Shown: positions 8,074 through 17,582, counted from the first letter of the stretch. The stretch: 64,000 nucleotides of DNA from Actinokineospora iranica (GCF_900101685.1 NZ_FMZZ01000005.1:328130-392129), one strand, 5' to 3'. The notes: generated from the sequence alone by a model not told the origin. A program made the numbers and translations.

Positions 8074-9117
8074 GTGGCCAGCGTCGATGTGGTCATCCCG
8101 TGCTACAAGTACGGGTCGGTGCTGCCGACCGCCGTGCGCAGCGTGCTCGACCAGCCGGACGTCGACGTCCGGGTGCTCGTGATCGACGACGCGTCCGGCG
8201 ACGGCAGCGCCGACATCGCCCGCGCGTTGTCTGATGTGGACAGTCGGGTGCGGGTGGTCGAGCACGTCCAGAACAAGGGACACATCGCCACCTACAACGA
8301 GGGCCTGCTGGAGTGGGCGTCGGCGGACTACTGCGCGCTGCTGTCCGCGGACGACGCCCTCACTCCCGGCGCCCTCGGCCGGGCCGCTCGGCTGATGGAC
8401 GCCCACCCGGACGTCGGCTTCGTGTACGGGCGCCCGCTGCACTGGGACGGCTCGGAACCGCTGCCCCTGGCCCGGACGGAAGACCGGGGCTGGACTGTCT
8501 ACAAGGGACATTCGTGGCTGCGTCGCAGGTTCGCTCTCGGCGATGGGTGTATCACCTCTCCGGAGGTGGTCGTCCGGACTTCTCTACAGCGGAAGCTCGG
8601 CGGTTACGACCCGGAGTTGCGGCACACCGGCGATATCGAGATGTGGATGCGGTTCGCTTTGCACGCCGACGTCGGTTATCTGCGCGGGGTGGATCAGGCT
8701 TATTACCGCGTTCACGGGCAGAATATGTCCGCTGCCTACTACGCTTCTGTGGTCGCCGACCTGCGCCAGCGCCTTGCCGCCTACACGGCGATCACCGATC
8801 GGCCCGACAATCCGCTCGCGGACAAGTCCGAACTGGACCGGCAGGTGCGCCGAGTCCTCGCCAGGGATGCTCTCCGTCGGGCAGGCCGCGCGTTCGACAA
8901 GGGCCGGGTGGAGATCGACCCGGTGGAGGAGTTGGTGGACTTCGCCCGCGAGTCCTACGGCGAAATCGATTCTCTGCCCGAATGGCACACCTTGCGCCTC
9001 CGCAAGCGCTTGGGGGCTCGGCGCGCCCGGGTTCTGTCGCCGCTGGTCCTGACCGCTCCGGCCCGTCGGGTCCGGCAGCATGTCCGCGAACTCCGCTGGC
9101 AGCGCAGCGGGATCTGA
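8074..9117 (+). CDS. Family 2 glycosyltransferase
   Basis: A protein of 347 residues from a GTG start preceded by GAGGGGG. The N-terminal GT-A domain is plain: VDVVIPCYKYG, then VLVIDDASGDGS and LLSADDALT, which carry the acidic residues that bind the nucleotide sugar and metal. The YDPELRHTGDIEMWMRF stretch contains the ED-like catalytic region typical of inverting GT2 enzymes. The C-terminal 100 residues are arginine-rich and helical. There is no transmembrane segment, so it should act at the inner membrane face on a lipid-linked acceptor. Only 21 bases separate it from the large secreted protein gene. Donor and acceptor are unknown. Confidence 0.88.
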   Translation: MASVDVVIPCYKYGSVLPTAVRSVLDQPDVDVRVLVIDDASGDGSADIARALSDVDSRVRVVEHVQNKGHIATYNEGLLEWASADYCALLSADDALTPGALGRAARLMDAHPDVGFVYGRPLHWDGSEPLPLARTEDRGWTVYKGHSWLRRRFALGDGCITSPEVVVRTSLQRKLGGYDPELRHTGDIEMWMRFALHADVGYLRGVDQAYYRVHGQNMSAAYYASVVADLRQRLAAYTAITDRPDNPLADKSELDRQVRRVLARDALRRAGRAFDKGRVEIDPVEELVDFARESYGEIDSLPEWHTLRLRKRLGARRARVLSPLVLTAPARRVRQHVRELRWQRSGI

Positions 9118-9159
9118 TTCGGTCGCGCTTGGCGTGCCGGGGCTCGCGCCTGGCGCCCC

Positions 9160-9861
9160 TCAGTGTTGCGGTGGGGGTCTTCGGGGGATGCCGTTGCCGG
9201 TCGACCGGGCCACGACCAGGCCGGTTTCGTAGGCGGTGACCACGGCTTGGGCTCGGCTGGACAGGTCCAGTTTCGTCATCACCCGGTTCAGGTGCGTCTT
9301 CACGGTGCCCTCGCTGACGACCAGGCGTTGGGCGATCTCGGCGTTGCCGATGCCGGTTCCCACCAGTTGGAGGACTTCTCGTTCTCGGGCGGTGAGGCAG
9401 CCGAGGTCGTGGGCGGGAGTGGGGCCGGGCGGGCTTTGCTGGTGGAGGTAGGCCTCGATGAGGCGGCGGGTGACGGTGGGGGCGAACAGGGTGTCGCCGG
9501 TGGCGACGGTGTGGATCGCCGCGAGCAGGCGGGCGGGCTCGATTTCCTTGAGGACGAAGCCCGCCGCGCCCGCGCTGAGGGCTTCGTAGACGTAGTCGTC
9601 CAGGTCGAAGGTGGTGAGGACCAGGATTCGGGCGGGGGAGCCGGTGGCGAGGATTCGCTTGGTGGCGGTGATGCCGCCGACGCCGGGCATACGGATGTCC
9701 ATGAGGATGACGTCTGGGCGCAGTGCCGCGGCCTGGGCCATGGCCTCTTCGCCGTCTTTGGCCTCGCCGACCACCTCGATGTCGGGGGCGGCGCGGAGCA
9801 GCGCGGTCAGGCCTGCCCGGATGAGTGCCTGGTCGTCGACGACGAGCACCGTGATCGGCAC
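9160..9861 (-). CDS. NarL/LuxR-family response regulator
   Basis: A protein of 233 residues. The receiver domain shows VLVVDDQALIR, the phosphorylatable aspartate in VILMDIRMPG (about residue 55), the T/S switch in VLTTFD and the lysine in GFVLKEIEP. The C-terminal LuxR helix-turn-helix is LTAREREVLQLVGTGIGNAEIAQRL with the recognition helix VSEGTVKTHLNRV. It starts at a GTG (9861) behind a GGAAGGGG motif, 36 bases after the sensor kinase gene, with which it surely forms a two-component system. It is convergent with the GT2 gene. Targets cannot be deduced. Confidence 0.93.
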   Translation of the reverse strand: MPITVLVVDDQALIRAGLTALLRAAPDIEVVGEAKDGEEAMAQAAALRPDVILMDIRMPGVGGITATKRILATGSPARILVLTTFDLDDYVYEALSAGAAGFVLKEIEPARLLAAIHTVATGDTLFAPTVTRRLIEAYLHQQSPPGPTPAHDLGCLTAREREVLQLVGTGIGNAEIAQRLVVSEGTVKTHLNRVMTKLDLSSRAQAVVTAYETGLVVARSTGNGIPRRPPPQH

Positions 9862-9897
9862 GGTTGTCCCCTTCCCCCTGCTGTCCCGGCCGGGCGC

Positions 9898-11097
9898 CTA
9901 GGTGCTCAGCGGCTCCGGCGTGGGCAGGGTGAGCCGCACGGCGAAGCCGCCCTCGGGCGCGGAGCCCGCGGTGAGCGTGCCGCCGTAGAGCCGGGCGCGC
10001 TCGCGCATACCGATCACGCCGTGCCCGCCGGGGGCCGGGTCGCCCGCCTGCGTGCCGTCGTCGTCGATCCGCACCACCACCTGCCGAGGATGCCACGTTA
10101 CCGAAACCCAGGCCCGGCACTGGCCGCCGTGCTTGAGCACGTTCGTCAGCGCCTCCTGGATCACCCGGTACACCGTCAGCTGCAGGCCGGACGGCAGCGG
10201 TCGCGGTGTCCCGACGACGGTCGACTCGACCTCGACGCCCGCGGCGCGCACCCGGCTGATCAGGTCGTCGAGACCGTCGAGCCCGGGTGCGGGCTGCTGG
10301 GAGTCGCCGTCAACGTCGGCTCCGGGGTCGTCGGAGGCGCGCAGCAGGTCCAGCATGTGCCGCATCTCGTCCAGCGCCTCGCGGCTCGTGCCGCTGACGA
10401 CGTTCAAGGCGGTGCGGGCGGTGTCCGGGTCGGCGTCGAGGACGTAGCTGGCCAGGCCGGTCTGCATGGCGATCACCGACATGTGATGCGCCACCACGTC
10501 GTGCAGTTCCCGGGCGATGCGCAGGCGCTCGGTGACGATCGCCTGTTCGGTGCGCTTGCGTTGCTCGGCGCGCAGCTGCTCGGTGACCGCGGCCAGCCGC
10601 TCGTTGCGGTCGGCCAGTTTGCGGCCGGTCTCGCCGAACGCCCAGGCCGTCGCGGGCAGCAGCAGGGTCTCGGCGAGGGCGATGGGCAGGGACAGCCCGG
10701 AAACCGTCCCGCTCCAGAACAAGACCGGCGCCACCGCGACCAGGCACGCCCCCGTCACCCGCGGCGGCCGCATCGAGGCGACGGTGTACAGCGCGAGAAG
10801 CGGCCCCCAGAAGTTGAGCGCCAGCTGGTCGTAACCGGCGGCGAGGTAGGCCGCGAGCGCCCCCGTGGAAGCCGCCATCACCGCCACCGGAGCCGCCCGC
10901 CGCGCGGCCAGCGGCAGGAACACCGCGGCCGTCAACGCGTACGCCAGCAGGTCGGGCCCCCACGGGTCGGGAAAGTACTGGCTGCCCACCACCCAGGCCA
11001 GCCCCGTCGTCGCCACCGCGATCACCGCGTCGAACAGCCACGGCCCACGCCGCCCCAAGCCGCGCAGAACGGCGCTTTCGCTGAACACCCCCCGCAT
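9898..11097 (-). CDS. Sensor histidine kinase (HisKA_3 type)
   Basis: A protein of 399 residues from the ATG at 11097. The first 150 residues contain about five hydrophobic segments and very short loops, so sensing is probably in the membrane. The dimerisation/phosphoacceptor motif is ERLRIARELHDVVAHHMSV (histidine about residue 199), followed by a short HATPase_c domain with VIDDDG-like N and G boxes ending in GHGVIGMRERARLYGG. This architecture is that of actinobacterial NarL-type sensors (DesK/LiaS-like). The partner regulator follows 36 bases downstream. Codons upstream of 11097 remain open, but no better start is seen. Confidence 0.92.
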   Translation of the reverse strand: MRGVFSESAVLRGLGRRGPWLFDAVIAVATTGLAWVVGSQYFPDPWGPDLLAYALTAAVFLPLAARRAAPVAVMAASTGALAAYLAAGYDQLALNFWGPLLALYTVASMRPPRVTGACLVAVAPVLFWSGTVSGLSLPIALAETLLLPATAWAFGETGRKLADRNERLAAVTEQLRAEQRKRTEQAIVTERLRIARELHDVVAHHMSVIAMQTGLASYVLDADPDTARTALNVVSGTSREALDEMRHMLDLLRASDDPGADVDGDSQQPAPGLDGLDDLISRVRAAGVEVESTVVGTPRPLPSGLQLTVYRVIQEALTNVLKHGGQCRAWVSVTWHPRQVVVRIDDDGTQAGDPAPGGHGVIGMRERARLYGGTLTAGSAPEGGFAVRLTLPTPEPLST

Positions 11098-11339
11098 GGT
11101 AAGTCGCCCGCCACAGCACCGCGTCGTACTGGCAGTGGACCTCGTATACCGCGCAGGTTTATCCCCACGGCGGACGTATCCCACCCGGGGTAGCCGATGT
11201 CGCAACCCAGGACCGACGCTTTTCCCGCGTGGCACGCATAACCTTGTCCCTGTGAGTCGCCCGGAGTGTCCACAGGAGACGACGGGAGCCCTGGAGGGGG
11301 GAGCCGAGCGGCGGTTGGGGGACCGCCGCTCGGCATGGG

Positions 11340-12227
11340 TCACTTGACCAGGAACTTCGGGTCGGTGGCCAAGGCCGCGAGCTGGTCGACGGTGAGCGGT
11401 AAGGCGTCCAGGCCGGGCAGGCCGGTGTAGGCGTACGAGGCCGCCTGGGCGAGGAACACCACGGTGCCGTCCGGGTGCTTGTAGGCCGTCCACTGGTCCA
11501 ATCCGCTCTCGCGGGCGGGTTGGGTGACGACGCCTACCGTGGTGCCGTTGACCACGACCGGGCCGCATTTGCCGCCCATGCCCCAAAAGCTCTTGGTCAG
11601 TTCGCAGTCTTCCAGGGGACTTCCGCCGGGGTGCACCTCGATCAGCAGCTTCCCCCACTTCCCGTTGACGCCCACCGGGAGCATCGCCTGGTACTCCCAG
11701 ACCTTGCCCTCGTTGTCGGAGACCTGCGACTGGTGGTTGCGCAGCGGGCCGTGCAGTTCGTCGGTGACCGGCTTGAGGTCCACCGGCGCGGTCATGCCCG
11801 CCGGGATGGCCGCGGCCAGCACGTCCAGCAGCGCGGCGCTCTTGTCGGCCTGCGGGCCGGAGGTCGCCGTGCGGTCGGTTTGGCCGTCAGGGAAGACCGG
11901 CTCGGTGTCCTTGGGCGGTTCCTGGGTGACCTGGACCGACGTGGGAGCCGGGGCCGACGAGGTCACCTGGGCGGTCGAGGTCGGCTGGATCGACGGGCCT
12001 GCCGCCGGGTTCACGGTGTCGCTGCCCACGCCGTTGGCGGTCAGCACCACGGCGGCGGCCGCGATCAGCGTGACGGCGGCGGCGCTGCCTCCGCCCGCCC
12101 ACAGCGCCTTGCGCTTGCGCTCGGCGCGCTTCGCGGCGTCGAGCACGTCGTCGGCGTGCATCGGAGGTGGGGTCGGGGTGTCGTTCATCGCCCCGCGCAA
12201 GGCGTGGCGGAAGTTCTGCTCGTCCAT
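11340..12227 (-). CDS. Single-pass membrane protein linked to a SigE-family sigma factor (possible anti-sigma/regulatory partner)
   Basis: A protein of 295 residues. An arginine/lysine-rich cytosolic segment (residues 1-40, AAKRAERKRKALW) precedes one transmembrane helix (about 42-64). A Thr/Ser/Pro-rich linker (about 70-125) and an extracytoplasmic domain of some 165 residues follow, with two cysteines (DCELTKSFWGMGGKC). It begins eight bases after the sigma factor stop, so the two are co-transcribed. Genes of this layout often encode membrane-bound regulators of the adjacent sigma factor. However, no zinc-binding anti-sigma motif (HxxxCxxC) is present, so that role is only inferred from position. 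Confidence 0.7.
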   Translation of the reverse strand: MDEQNFRHALRGAMNDTPTPPPMHADDVLDAAKRAERKRKALWAGGGSAAAVTLIAAAAVVLTANGVGSDTVNPAAGPSIQPTSTAQVTSSAPAPTSVQVTQEPPKDTEPVFPDGQTDRTATSGPQADKSAALLDVLAAAIPAGMTAPVDLKPVTDELHGPLRNHQSQVSDNEGKVWEYQAMLPVGVNGKWGKLLIEVHPGGSPLEDCELTKSFWGMGGKCGPVVVNGTTVGVVTQPARESGLDQWTAYKHPDGTVVFLAQAASYAYTGLPGLDALPLTVDQLAALATDPKFLVK

Positions 12228-12235
12228 GGGTCCTC

Positions 12236-12727
12236 TCAGACAGTGGGAACGGGAAGCAGTTCACGCAGGTGGGCCAGGCCACGGGACGTCTGGCTCTTCA
12301 CCGTGCCCGTGGAGCAGCCGAGCGCCTGCGCGGTCTGTTCGAGCGAGAGGTCTTCCCAGTACCGCAGGACCAGTGCGGCGCGCTGCCGTGCGGGCACTCT
12401 GGCCAGTGCCCGCAGGAGAACCAGCCGGTCTTCCGGGCTGCCCGGTTGCCCGGCAGCCAGGTCGGTGGGCTCGTCGGTCACCTCTTCTCGGCGGAAGAAC
12501 CCCGTGCGGGTCTCGTCGATGAAGGCGCGGACGAGGATCTGCCGGGTGTAGGCGTCGAGCCGGTCGTGCCCGGAGATCCGGTTCCACACGCGGTAGAGCT
12601 TGATGAACGCGGTCTGCACCAAGTCCTCCGCGCGGTGCCAGTCGCCGCACAGCAGGTACGCCGTGCCGCGCATGGCTTCCGACCGCGCCGCGAAGTACTC
12701 GGCGAAGCGTTGGTCCCGGTCGTCCAT
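12236..12727 (-). CDS. SigE-family ECF RNA polymerase sigma factor
   Basis: A protein of 163 residues from the ATG at 12727; a TTG lies just upstream. Region 2 (RFAEYFAARSEAMRGTAYLLCGDWHRAEDLVQTAF) and region 4 (ALARVPARQRAALVLRYWEDLSLEQTAQALGCSTGTVKSQTSRGLAHLREL) are both complete. The LLCGDWHRAEDLVQ stretch is the signature of the SigE-like ECF group common in Streptomyces and relatives. Co-transcription with the membrane protein gene eight bases downstream suggests control by that protein. It lies between the two-component system and the polysaccharide operon. Whether it drives either is not shown by the sequence. Confidence 0.9.
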   Translation of the reverse strand: MDDRDQRFAEYFAARSEAMRGTAYLLCGDWHRAEDLVQTAFIKLYRVWNRISGHDRLDAYTRQILVRAFIDETRTGFFRREEVTDEPTDLAAGQPGSPEDRLVLLRALARVPARQRAALVLRYWEDLSLEQTAQALGCSTGTVKSQTSRGLAHLRELLPVPTV

Positions 12728-12793
12728 CAAACCCCCTGGGTGCGTAGCTACGGGATAGTCACGCGCGCCGCCGCCCCGGGGGTTGCACGAGAT

Positions 12794-13606
12794 TCAGCAG
12801 GCCCGCCACTGGGTGTAGTAGCTGGCCTCGTTCACCAGGTAGCGCACGGTCGGCTCGGGCACGTGCTCGACCACGCGCCGCTTCGACATGCGGTGGACGA
12901 ACTCCCAGTCTTCCTTCGGCAGCGTCGCCTTCACCCGGGGAATGCGGCTGAACAGCACATCGGGCGAGCGGCGCAGCACGATCGAGTTGGAGTCCACGTA
13001 CGGTGAGTCGTCCACCAGGGTCTTGCGATCGAACGGCTCGGACAGCACGTCGAGGACCGTGCCGTCCCCGCGGCGGCGTTCGACGGCCGAGTACACCAGG
13101 TCCGCGCCACGGCTAAGAGCGCGCAGAGTGTGCTCTAGGTGGTCTTCGCGCCAGGTGTTGTCGTCGTCCAGGAAAGCCAGGTACCGCGAATCCGTTAGCC
13201 GGATTCCCACGTTGCGCACCAAACCCAGCACGCCGGAGTTGCGCGACAGGCTCACCGCGACCAAGCGCGGGTCTTGGGGCAGCGCGGGCAGCCCGCCGCC
13301 GTCGTCTACCACGATCACGGTCTGGTCTGTCACCGTCTGCGCCAACGCCGACTCGACCGCCGCCGGTAGCAGTTCCGGGCGCCGGTAAGTCGGCATTACC
13401 GTCGTCACGAGAGACGCGGGCCGCGCGCCGACCACCGCGCGCAGCCGGGCCACCTCGGCGTCCTCGAACGCCCGCAGCGCGGGCACCCGCCGACCGAGGG
13501 CCAGCCGGGTCTTCGCCTCGTGCATCGGCCAGAGCCCGAACGCGTCGCGCAGGGCGCGGCGGACGGTCGCGGACACGCCGTTGCGGTCTTTCGTCGGCGC
13601 GGTCAC
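12794..13606 (-). CDS. Family 2 glycosyltransferase
   Basis: A protein of 270 residues from a GTG start overlapping the flippase stop by four bases. About 50 N-terminal residues precede the GT-A domain: VTTVMPTYRRPELL, VIVVDDGGG, the second acidic cluster YLAFLDDDNTWREDHL, and a C-terminal KEDWEFVHRMSKR region. There is no transmembrane helix. It is the last gene of the leftward operon with Wzz-like, polymerase and flippase genes, so it probably adds a sugar during repeat-unit assembly. The sugar is unknown. Confidence 0.87.
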   Translation of the reverse strand: MTAPTKDRNGVSATVRRALRDAFGLWPMHEAKTRLALGRRVPALRAFEDAEVARLRAVVGARPASLVTTVMPTYRRPELLPAAVESALAQTVTDQTVIVVDDGGGLPALPQDPRLVAVSLSRNSGVLGLVRNVGIRLTDSRYLAFLDDDNTWREDHLEHTLRALSRGADLVYSAVERRRGDGTVLDVLSEPFDRKTLVDDSPYVDSNSIVLRRSPDVLFSRIPRVKATLPKEDWEFVHRMSKRRVVEHVPEPTVRYLVNEASYYTQWRAC

Positions 13607-15063
13607 GCGGCCGCCTCCGCACCGGAACGGCCAGGCAGCAGGGCACGCATCGGGTACACCACCGGAAGGTAGACGGCGACGGCCACCAGGCCGCCGATCA
13701 GGAGTTTCGCGAACATGTCGTCGAACAGGTAGTGCACCAAGACAGCGGAGGCGGCCACCAGCAGCCCGCCCACCACCGGCCTGCGGCAGGCGAGCACCGA
13801 CGGCAGCAGCCGCAGCCCGCGCCTGCGCACCACCCACGCGAACGAGGGCAGCACGACCAGCGCCGCCACCGCCGCCTGCGCGATCGACGCGCCCCGGATG
13901 CCGTCCATGCGCGTGCCGACGACCAGCGCGGGCAGCATCGTGCCCAGCCACAGCGCCTGCAACCCGATCAGCACCCGGTTGCCGTCCAGCGCGACCAGCA
14001 GGTCGTAGCCGATGAACAGCAGAATCCGCAGCAGGCCCAGCACCGCCAGCACCTGCAACGCCACCGCGGCAGGCGTCCACTTCGCGCCGTAGACCACGTG
14101 CAGCATCGGCGCGGCGTAGCAGGCGAGCAGCACGCACACCGGGATCGATGCGGCCATCAGCAGCCCCACCCCGCGCGCAAGAGCCTGTTCCAGCTGCCTC
14201 TTGTCGTGCGCCAACCGGGAGAACCCGGCCAGCGACACCCGCCGCGCGGCCTCGGAGAACACCTGGAGCGGCAGACTCGACTGGTTGAACGCCATGACAT
14301 AGAGCCCGAGCGCGACCTCGTCGGCGAGCGACCCCACGACGATCTTGTCCACATTGGTCACCGAGAGCACCAACAGGCTCGCCGCGGCCAGCGGCAGCCC
14401 GAACCGGACCAGCTCGCGCGCCACCACCGGGTCCCAGCCCGGCCGCACCCGCACCGGGCACAGCGCCAGATAGCAGCCGACCGACACCACGTTGCCCGCG
14501 ATCTGCCCGACCGCGAAGCTCAGCGGCCCGGCGCCCGCCAGCGCCAGCGAGATCGTCACGCTGGTCACCACGACGAACGCCGCGGCGTCGCACAGGAACC
14601 TGGTGCGCTGCAAGAACTCCCGGTTCAGGATCGCCGCGGGGACGACCGCGATCCCGTCGAACACCACGGCCAGGCACAGCACCCGCACCACGGTCACCGC
14701 GTCCGGGCTGCCCATCAGCTCGCAGAACGCGGGCGCGCCGAACCACACCAGCGCGTACAGCGCGCTGGAGGCGCCGACCGCGATCGACATCGCCGTCGGC
14801 GCGAACTCGCGCACGTCGCGCTCCCAGCGGACCAGCGCCAGGCTGACGCCGAGCTCGTTGAACGCCTGCAGCAGCGTCACCGCGACCAGCGCCACGGCGA
14901 ACACGCCGTAGTCGGCCGGGCTAAGGATGCGGGCGAGCGCGATGCCCGCGACCAGCGTGCCCAGCCGCAGCACGACGGTGTTCAGCAGGCTCCAGAGCGC
15001 GCCCCGGCCCACCTTCCCGCCGACCGCGACACCCTGCGGCGCCTCGGGGGCGTCTGTGGTCAC
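13603..15063 (-). CDS. Wzx-like oligosaccharide flippase (polysaccharide transporter family)
   Basis: A protein of 486 residues with about 12-14 hydrophobic helices. The N-terminal GALWSLLNTVVLRLGTLVAGIALARILSPADYGVFAVA stretch, quoted here only by its ends (GALWSLLN and LSPADYGVFAVA), is characteristic of MATE/PST-type flippases. It would move lipid-linked repeat units across the cytoplasmic membrane. Its GTG start overlaps the stop of the polymerase gene (15060-15063) and its stop overlaps the glycosyltransferase start, so the three are translationally coupled. Beside a Wzy-type polymerase and a Wzz-like protein, this makes a complete Wzx/Wzy-type pathway. Confidence 0.9.
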   Translation of the reverse strand: MTTDAPEAPQGVAVGGKVGRGALWSLLNTVVLRLGTLVAGIALARILSPADYGVFAVALVAVTLLQAFNELGVSLALVRWERDVREFAPTAMSIAVGASSALYALVWFGAPAFCELMGSPDAVTVVRVLCLAVVFDGIAVVPAAILNREFLQRTRFLCDAAAFVVVTSVTISLALAGAGPLSFAVGQIAGNVVSVGCYLALCPVRVRPGWDPVVARELVRFGLPLAAASLLVLSVTNVDKIVVGSLADEVALGLYVMAFNQSSLPLQVFSEAARRVSLAGFSRLAHDKRQLEQALARGVGLLMAASIPVCVLLACYAAPMLHVVYGAKWTPAAVALQVLAVLGLLRILLFIGYDLLVALDGNRVLIGLQALWLGTMLPALVVGTRMDGIRGASIAQAAVAALVVLPSFAWVVRRRGLRLLPSVLACRRPVVGGLLVAASAVLVHYLFDDMFAKLLIGGLVAVAVYLPVVYPMRALLPGRSGAEAAA

Positions 15064-16451
15064 GCGGATACCTCGGTTCTGTGCGGCGCGGATCGTCGGT
15101 GGGGGTGTCGCTGCGGACGCCTTCCCCGTTGCAGTGGCTCGCCAAGCAACGGCGGCACACCACCCGGTTGCTCTTGCACTGTCCGCCACAACGCCCCGGC
15201 GACACCCACGAGCAGGAACGTGTAACCGGTGGCGACGGCGAACCCGATCAGGTCGAAGGTCGCCGATGAGATGCCCGGAACCGCGATGCACGCGGCGATG
15301 GTCACGCCCAGGTCACGCACCCTCGGGTCCTTGCTCGCCAGCCGCGCGCGGAACGCGCAGTACATGCCCGCGAGGTAGAGGAAGATCAGCAGCACCAGGC
15401 CGACGACGCCGTTCTGCACCAGCGTGCCCAGGTACTGGTTGTCCAGCCAGCCGTACTTCTCCGGCAGGTAGGTGCCCATGCCCCGGCCGAGCACCAGGTG
15501 CTCGGCGATCTCCGAGCCCGCCCGCTCGACGGCCCGTCTGCGGCTTTCCGCGCTCGGGTCGACGCTGATGCTGGTGAACAGGCTGTAGAGCGTGCCCACC
15601 AGGCCGGGCACCACGACCCGCATGGCGCCGACGAACAGCAGGATGCCGAGCAGTGCCCGCACCCGGCGTTTGGGGGTCATCGCCGGAATGATGAAGATCG
15701 CCGCGATCGCCAGCGCCAGCACCGCGGAGCGCGACAGCGACTGCATCGAAGCCACCGCGAGAATCGCCAGGCACAGCCACCACCGCCGGTGTGGCCCGCC
15801 GTGGTCCATCCCGCGCAGCGCGTAGTGCAGCGCCAGCGGCACGGCCATCGCGCACACCACGCCGAACTCGATCGGATGCCCCGCCGTGCCCGCGGGCCTG
15901 CGGAAGTTCGACCGCTCCAGCACGTAGGACATCTCGCCGTTGGGCCGCAGGCCCGGCGGCATCAGGTACTGGGTCAGGTCCAGGCCCGCCATGAACTGCA
16001 GGATGCCGACGACGGCCATGAACGTCGCGCCGGCGACCATGGTCTTGAGCAGCCGGTCGATCCTGGCCAGGCCGCGCACCCCGTCGCAGGCCGCGATGCC
16101 GACCGAGATGACCGCCAGCAAGGTGATCAGCGTGCGGTCGGCGGCGGCCAGCTCATCCGGCGGCAGGTAGCCGTAAGTGGCGTAACCGTAGGTCGCCAGC
16201 TGCGAACAGGCGAAGAGGAACAAGGCGGTCCGCGCCGCGTTGCGGCCCTTGGCGACGCCGAGAGTGGTGACCAGCTGGGCGCAGAACCACAGCACGCCCA
16301 TCACCAGGCCGATGGCCATGCCCGGGGTGATCGCCATCGGCATTCCCTTGAGCACCAGCGCGGCCGGGATCATCGTCATGGCCAACGCGTACACACAGGC
16401 CAGCGTCGCGCCGTCGGCCTGCTGCTTGCCGCCGAGATGATCGGGGACCAT
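15060..16451 (-). CDS. O-antigen ligase/Wzy-type polymerase membrane protein
   Basis: A protein of 463 residues from the ATG at 16451, with ten or more transmembrane helices. The periplasmic loop near RRAVERAGSEIAEHLVLGRGMGTYLPEKYGWLDNQYLGTL carries the Wzy_C/WaaL pattern (GxGxG and an N-Q-Y-L element) seen in O-antigen ligases and polymerases; only its key parts are named here. The protein should polymerise or ligate the exported repeat unit. It starts two bases after the Wzz-like gene stop and overlaps the flippase start. The last 40 residues are arginine-rich and cytosolic. Polymerase versus ligase cannot be decided from sequence. Confidence 0.85.
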   Translation of the reverse strand: MVPDHLGGKQQADGATLACVYALAMTMIPAALVLKGMPMAITPGMAIGLVMGVLWFCAQLVTTLGVAKGRNAARTALFLFACSQLATYGYATYGYLPPDELAAADRTLITLLAVISVGIAACDGVRGLARIDRLLKTMVAGATFMAVVGILQFMAGLDLTQYLMPPGLRPNGEMSYVLERSNFRRPAGTAGHPIEFGVVCAMAVPLALHYALRGMDHGGPHRRWWLCLAILAVASMQSLSRSAVLALAIAAIFIIPAMTPKRRVRALLGILLFVGAMRVVVPGLVGTLYSLFTSISVDPSAESRRRAVERAGSEIAEHLVLGRGMGTYLPEKYGWLDNQYLGTLVQNGVVGLVLLIFLYLAGMYCAFRARLASKDPRVRDLGVTIAACIAVPGISSATFDLIGFAVATGYTFLLVGVAGALWRTVQEQPGGVPPLLGEPLQRGRRPQRHPHRRSAPHRTEVSA

Positions 16452-16453
16452 GG

Positions 16454-17443
16454 TCAGCTTCGTGGATCGGGCGGCTGCACGCGCACCGTGGGCGGCTCGC
16501 GGTACTCCTCCGTCGGCCACGGGCCCGGCCTCCTGCCACCGGTAGCGCTACCGGTCGCCGCACCGCCGCTTACCGGCTTGCCGTTAACCGGGCCACGGTT
16601 CGCGGCCGTTGCCGGGGCTCCGGGAATCGCGGGCGTGGACCGGCCGCCGACCTCGGCGGGCCGCACCCGCTGAGTGCGCTCGGCCACCGAAGCGGGCAGC
16701 CGCTCGTCCCGCGCGTGCGCGGGCGTCCGGGCTGCCCGGCGGTCCCCGGCGGGCGTCGGCTCGTCTCCTGGCAGGTCGCCGAGGTGATCGCCGGGCTGGT
16801 CGCCGCCCTCGCCGCCGCTGCGCTTGCGGCGCCGGTTCTGGTAGCTCTCCACGGCGAAAACCGTGCTGAGGCTGGCCACCAGGGCCAGCGCCAGCGCGAC
16901 GGCCGCCGCGCGCAGCTTGCTCCCGCGCAGCGGCTCCGGCTCGGTCGGCGGCACCACGTCGTCGACGCCGATGAACGTGCTCGGCGGCGCGTTGAGCGCC
17001 TCCTGCCGTTTCGTCAGTTCCTTCTTGGCCCGGTCGAGGACCTGGACCACCAGGTCGCGCGCGCCCTGCTCGGACACGCTCTCGGTCTTCACGCTGATGA
17101 ACGGGCTGCCCTCGAACCCGCCGATGAGCACGAACGTGTGGTCCGGTTTGTCCGCCCCAAGCTGCTTGACGACCTCGGGGGTGTTGATGCTCTGGACCAT
17201 GATCGAGGCCGAGATGGCCAGGCTGCTCTCGAACGCCAGCAGCGGGTTGGTCTGGCCGCTGACCTTGTCCGCGCTGCTGGTGGGCCCGCTGGACGGCGAG
17301 GTCAGCACAATCACGCCAGTCGACTCGTAGTGCAGCGGCGCGGCAGCGTAGACCGCGCCTGCCGCGCCGACGGTCACCACGAACACGGGGAGCGCCACAT
17401 ACCACCGCTTGAGCAGTACAAGCAGTGTCTTCCAGAAGTCCAT
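16454..17443 (-). CDS. Wzz-like chain-length determinant with proline-rich cytosolic tail
   Basis: About 329 residues from the ATG at 17443 (MDFWKTLLVLLKRW). One helix lies near residues 14-36, then an extracytoplasmic domain of about 150 residues with the VILTSPSSG start typical of Wzz/CapA-type proteins. A second helix (about 180-200) is followed by an unusually long tail of about 130 residues rich in Pro, Gly, Arg and Asp. The tail has no Walker motifs or tyrosine cluster, so this is not a BY-kinase fusion. It should tune polymer length with the polymerase two bases downstream. It is the first gene of the operon. Confidence 0.8.
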   Translation of the reverse strand: MDFWKTLLVLLKRWYVALPVFVVTVGAAGAVYAAAPLHYESTGVIVLTSPSSGPTSSADKVSGQTNPLLAFESSLAISASIMVQSINTPEVVKQLGADKPDHTFVLIGGFEGSPFISVKTESVSEQGARDLVVQVLDRAKKELTKRQEALNAPPSTFIGVDDVVPPTEPEPLRGSKLRAAAVALALALVASLSTVFAVESYQNRRRKRSGGEGGDQPGDHLGDLPGDEPTPAGDRRAARTPAHARDERLPASVAERTQRVRPAEVGGRSTPAIPGAPATAANRGPVNGKPVSGGAATGSATGGRRPGPWPTEEYREPPTVRVQPPDPRS

Positions 17444-17582
17444 CTGCGCCCCAACACACGACGTATCGCCGAGCAACAGGTCCGGCTGCCTACTTCTTGG
17501 TCAATCGTGATCACAAGAAAAGTCGTTACTCCATGTGATCCCCTGTGCTGGCCCGTTCGACCAACCGGACGAAGGTCCAGCT

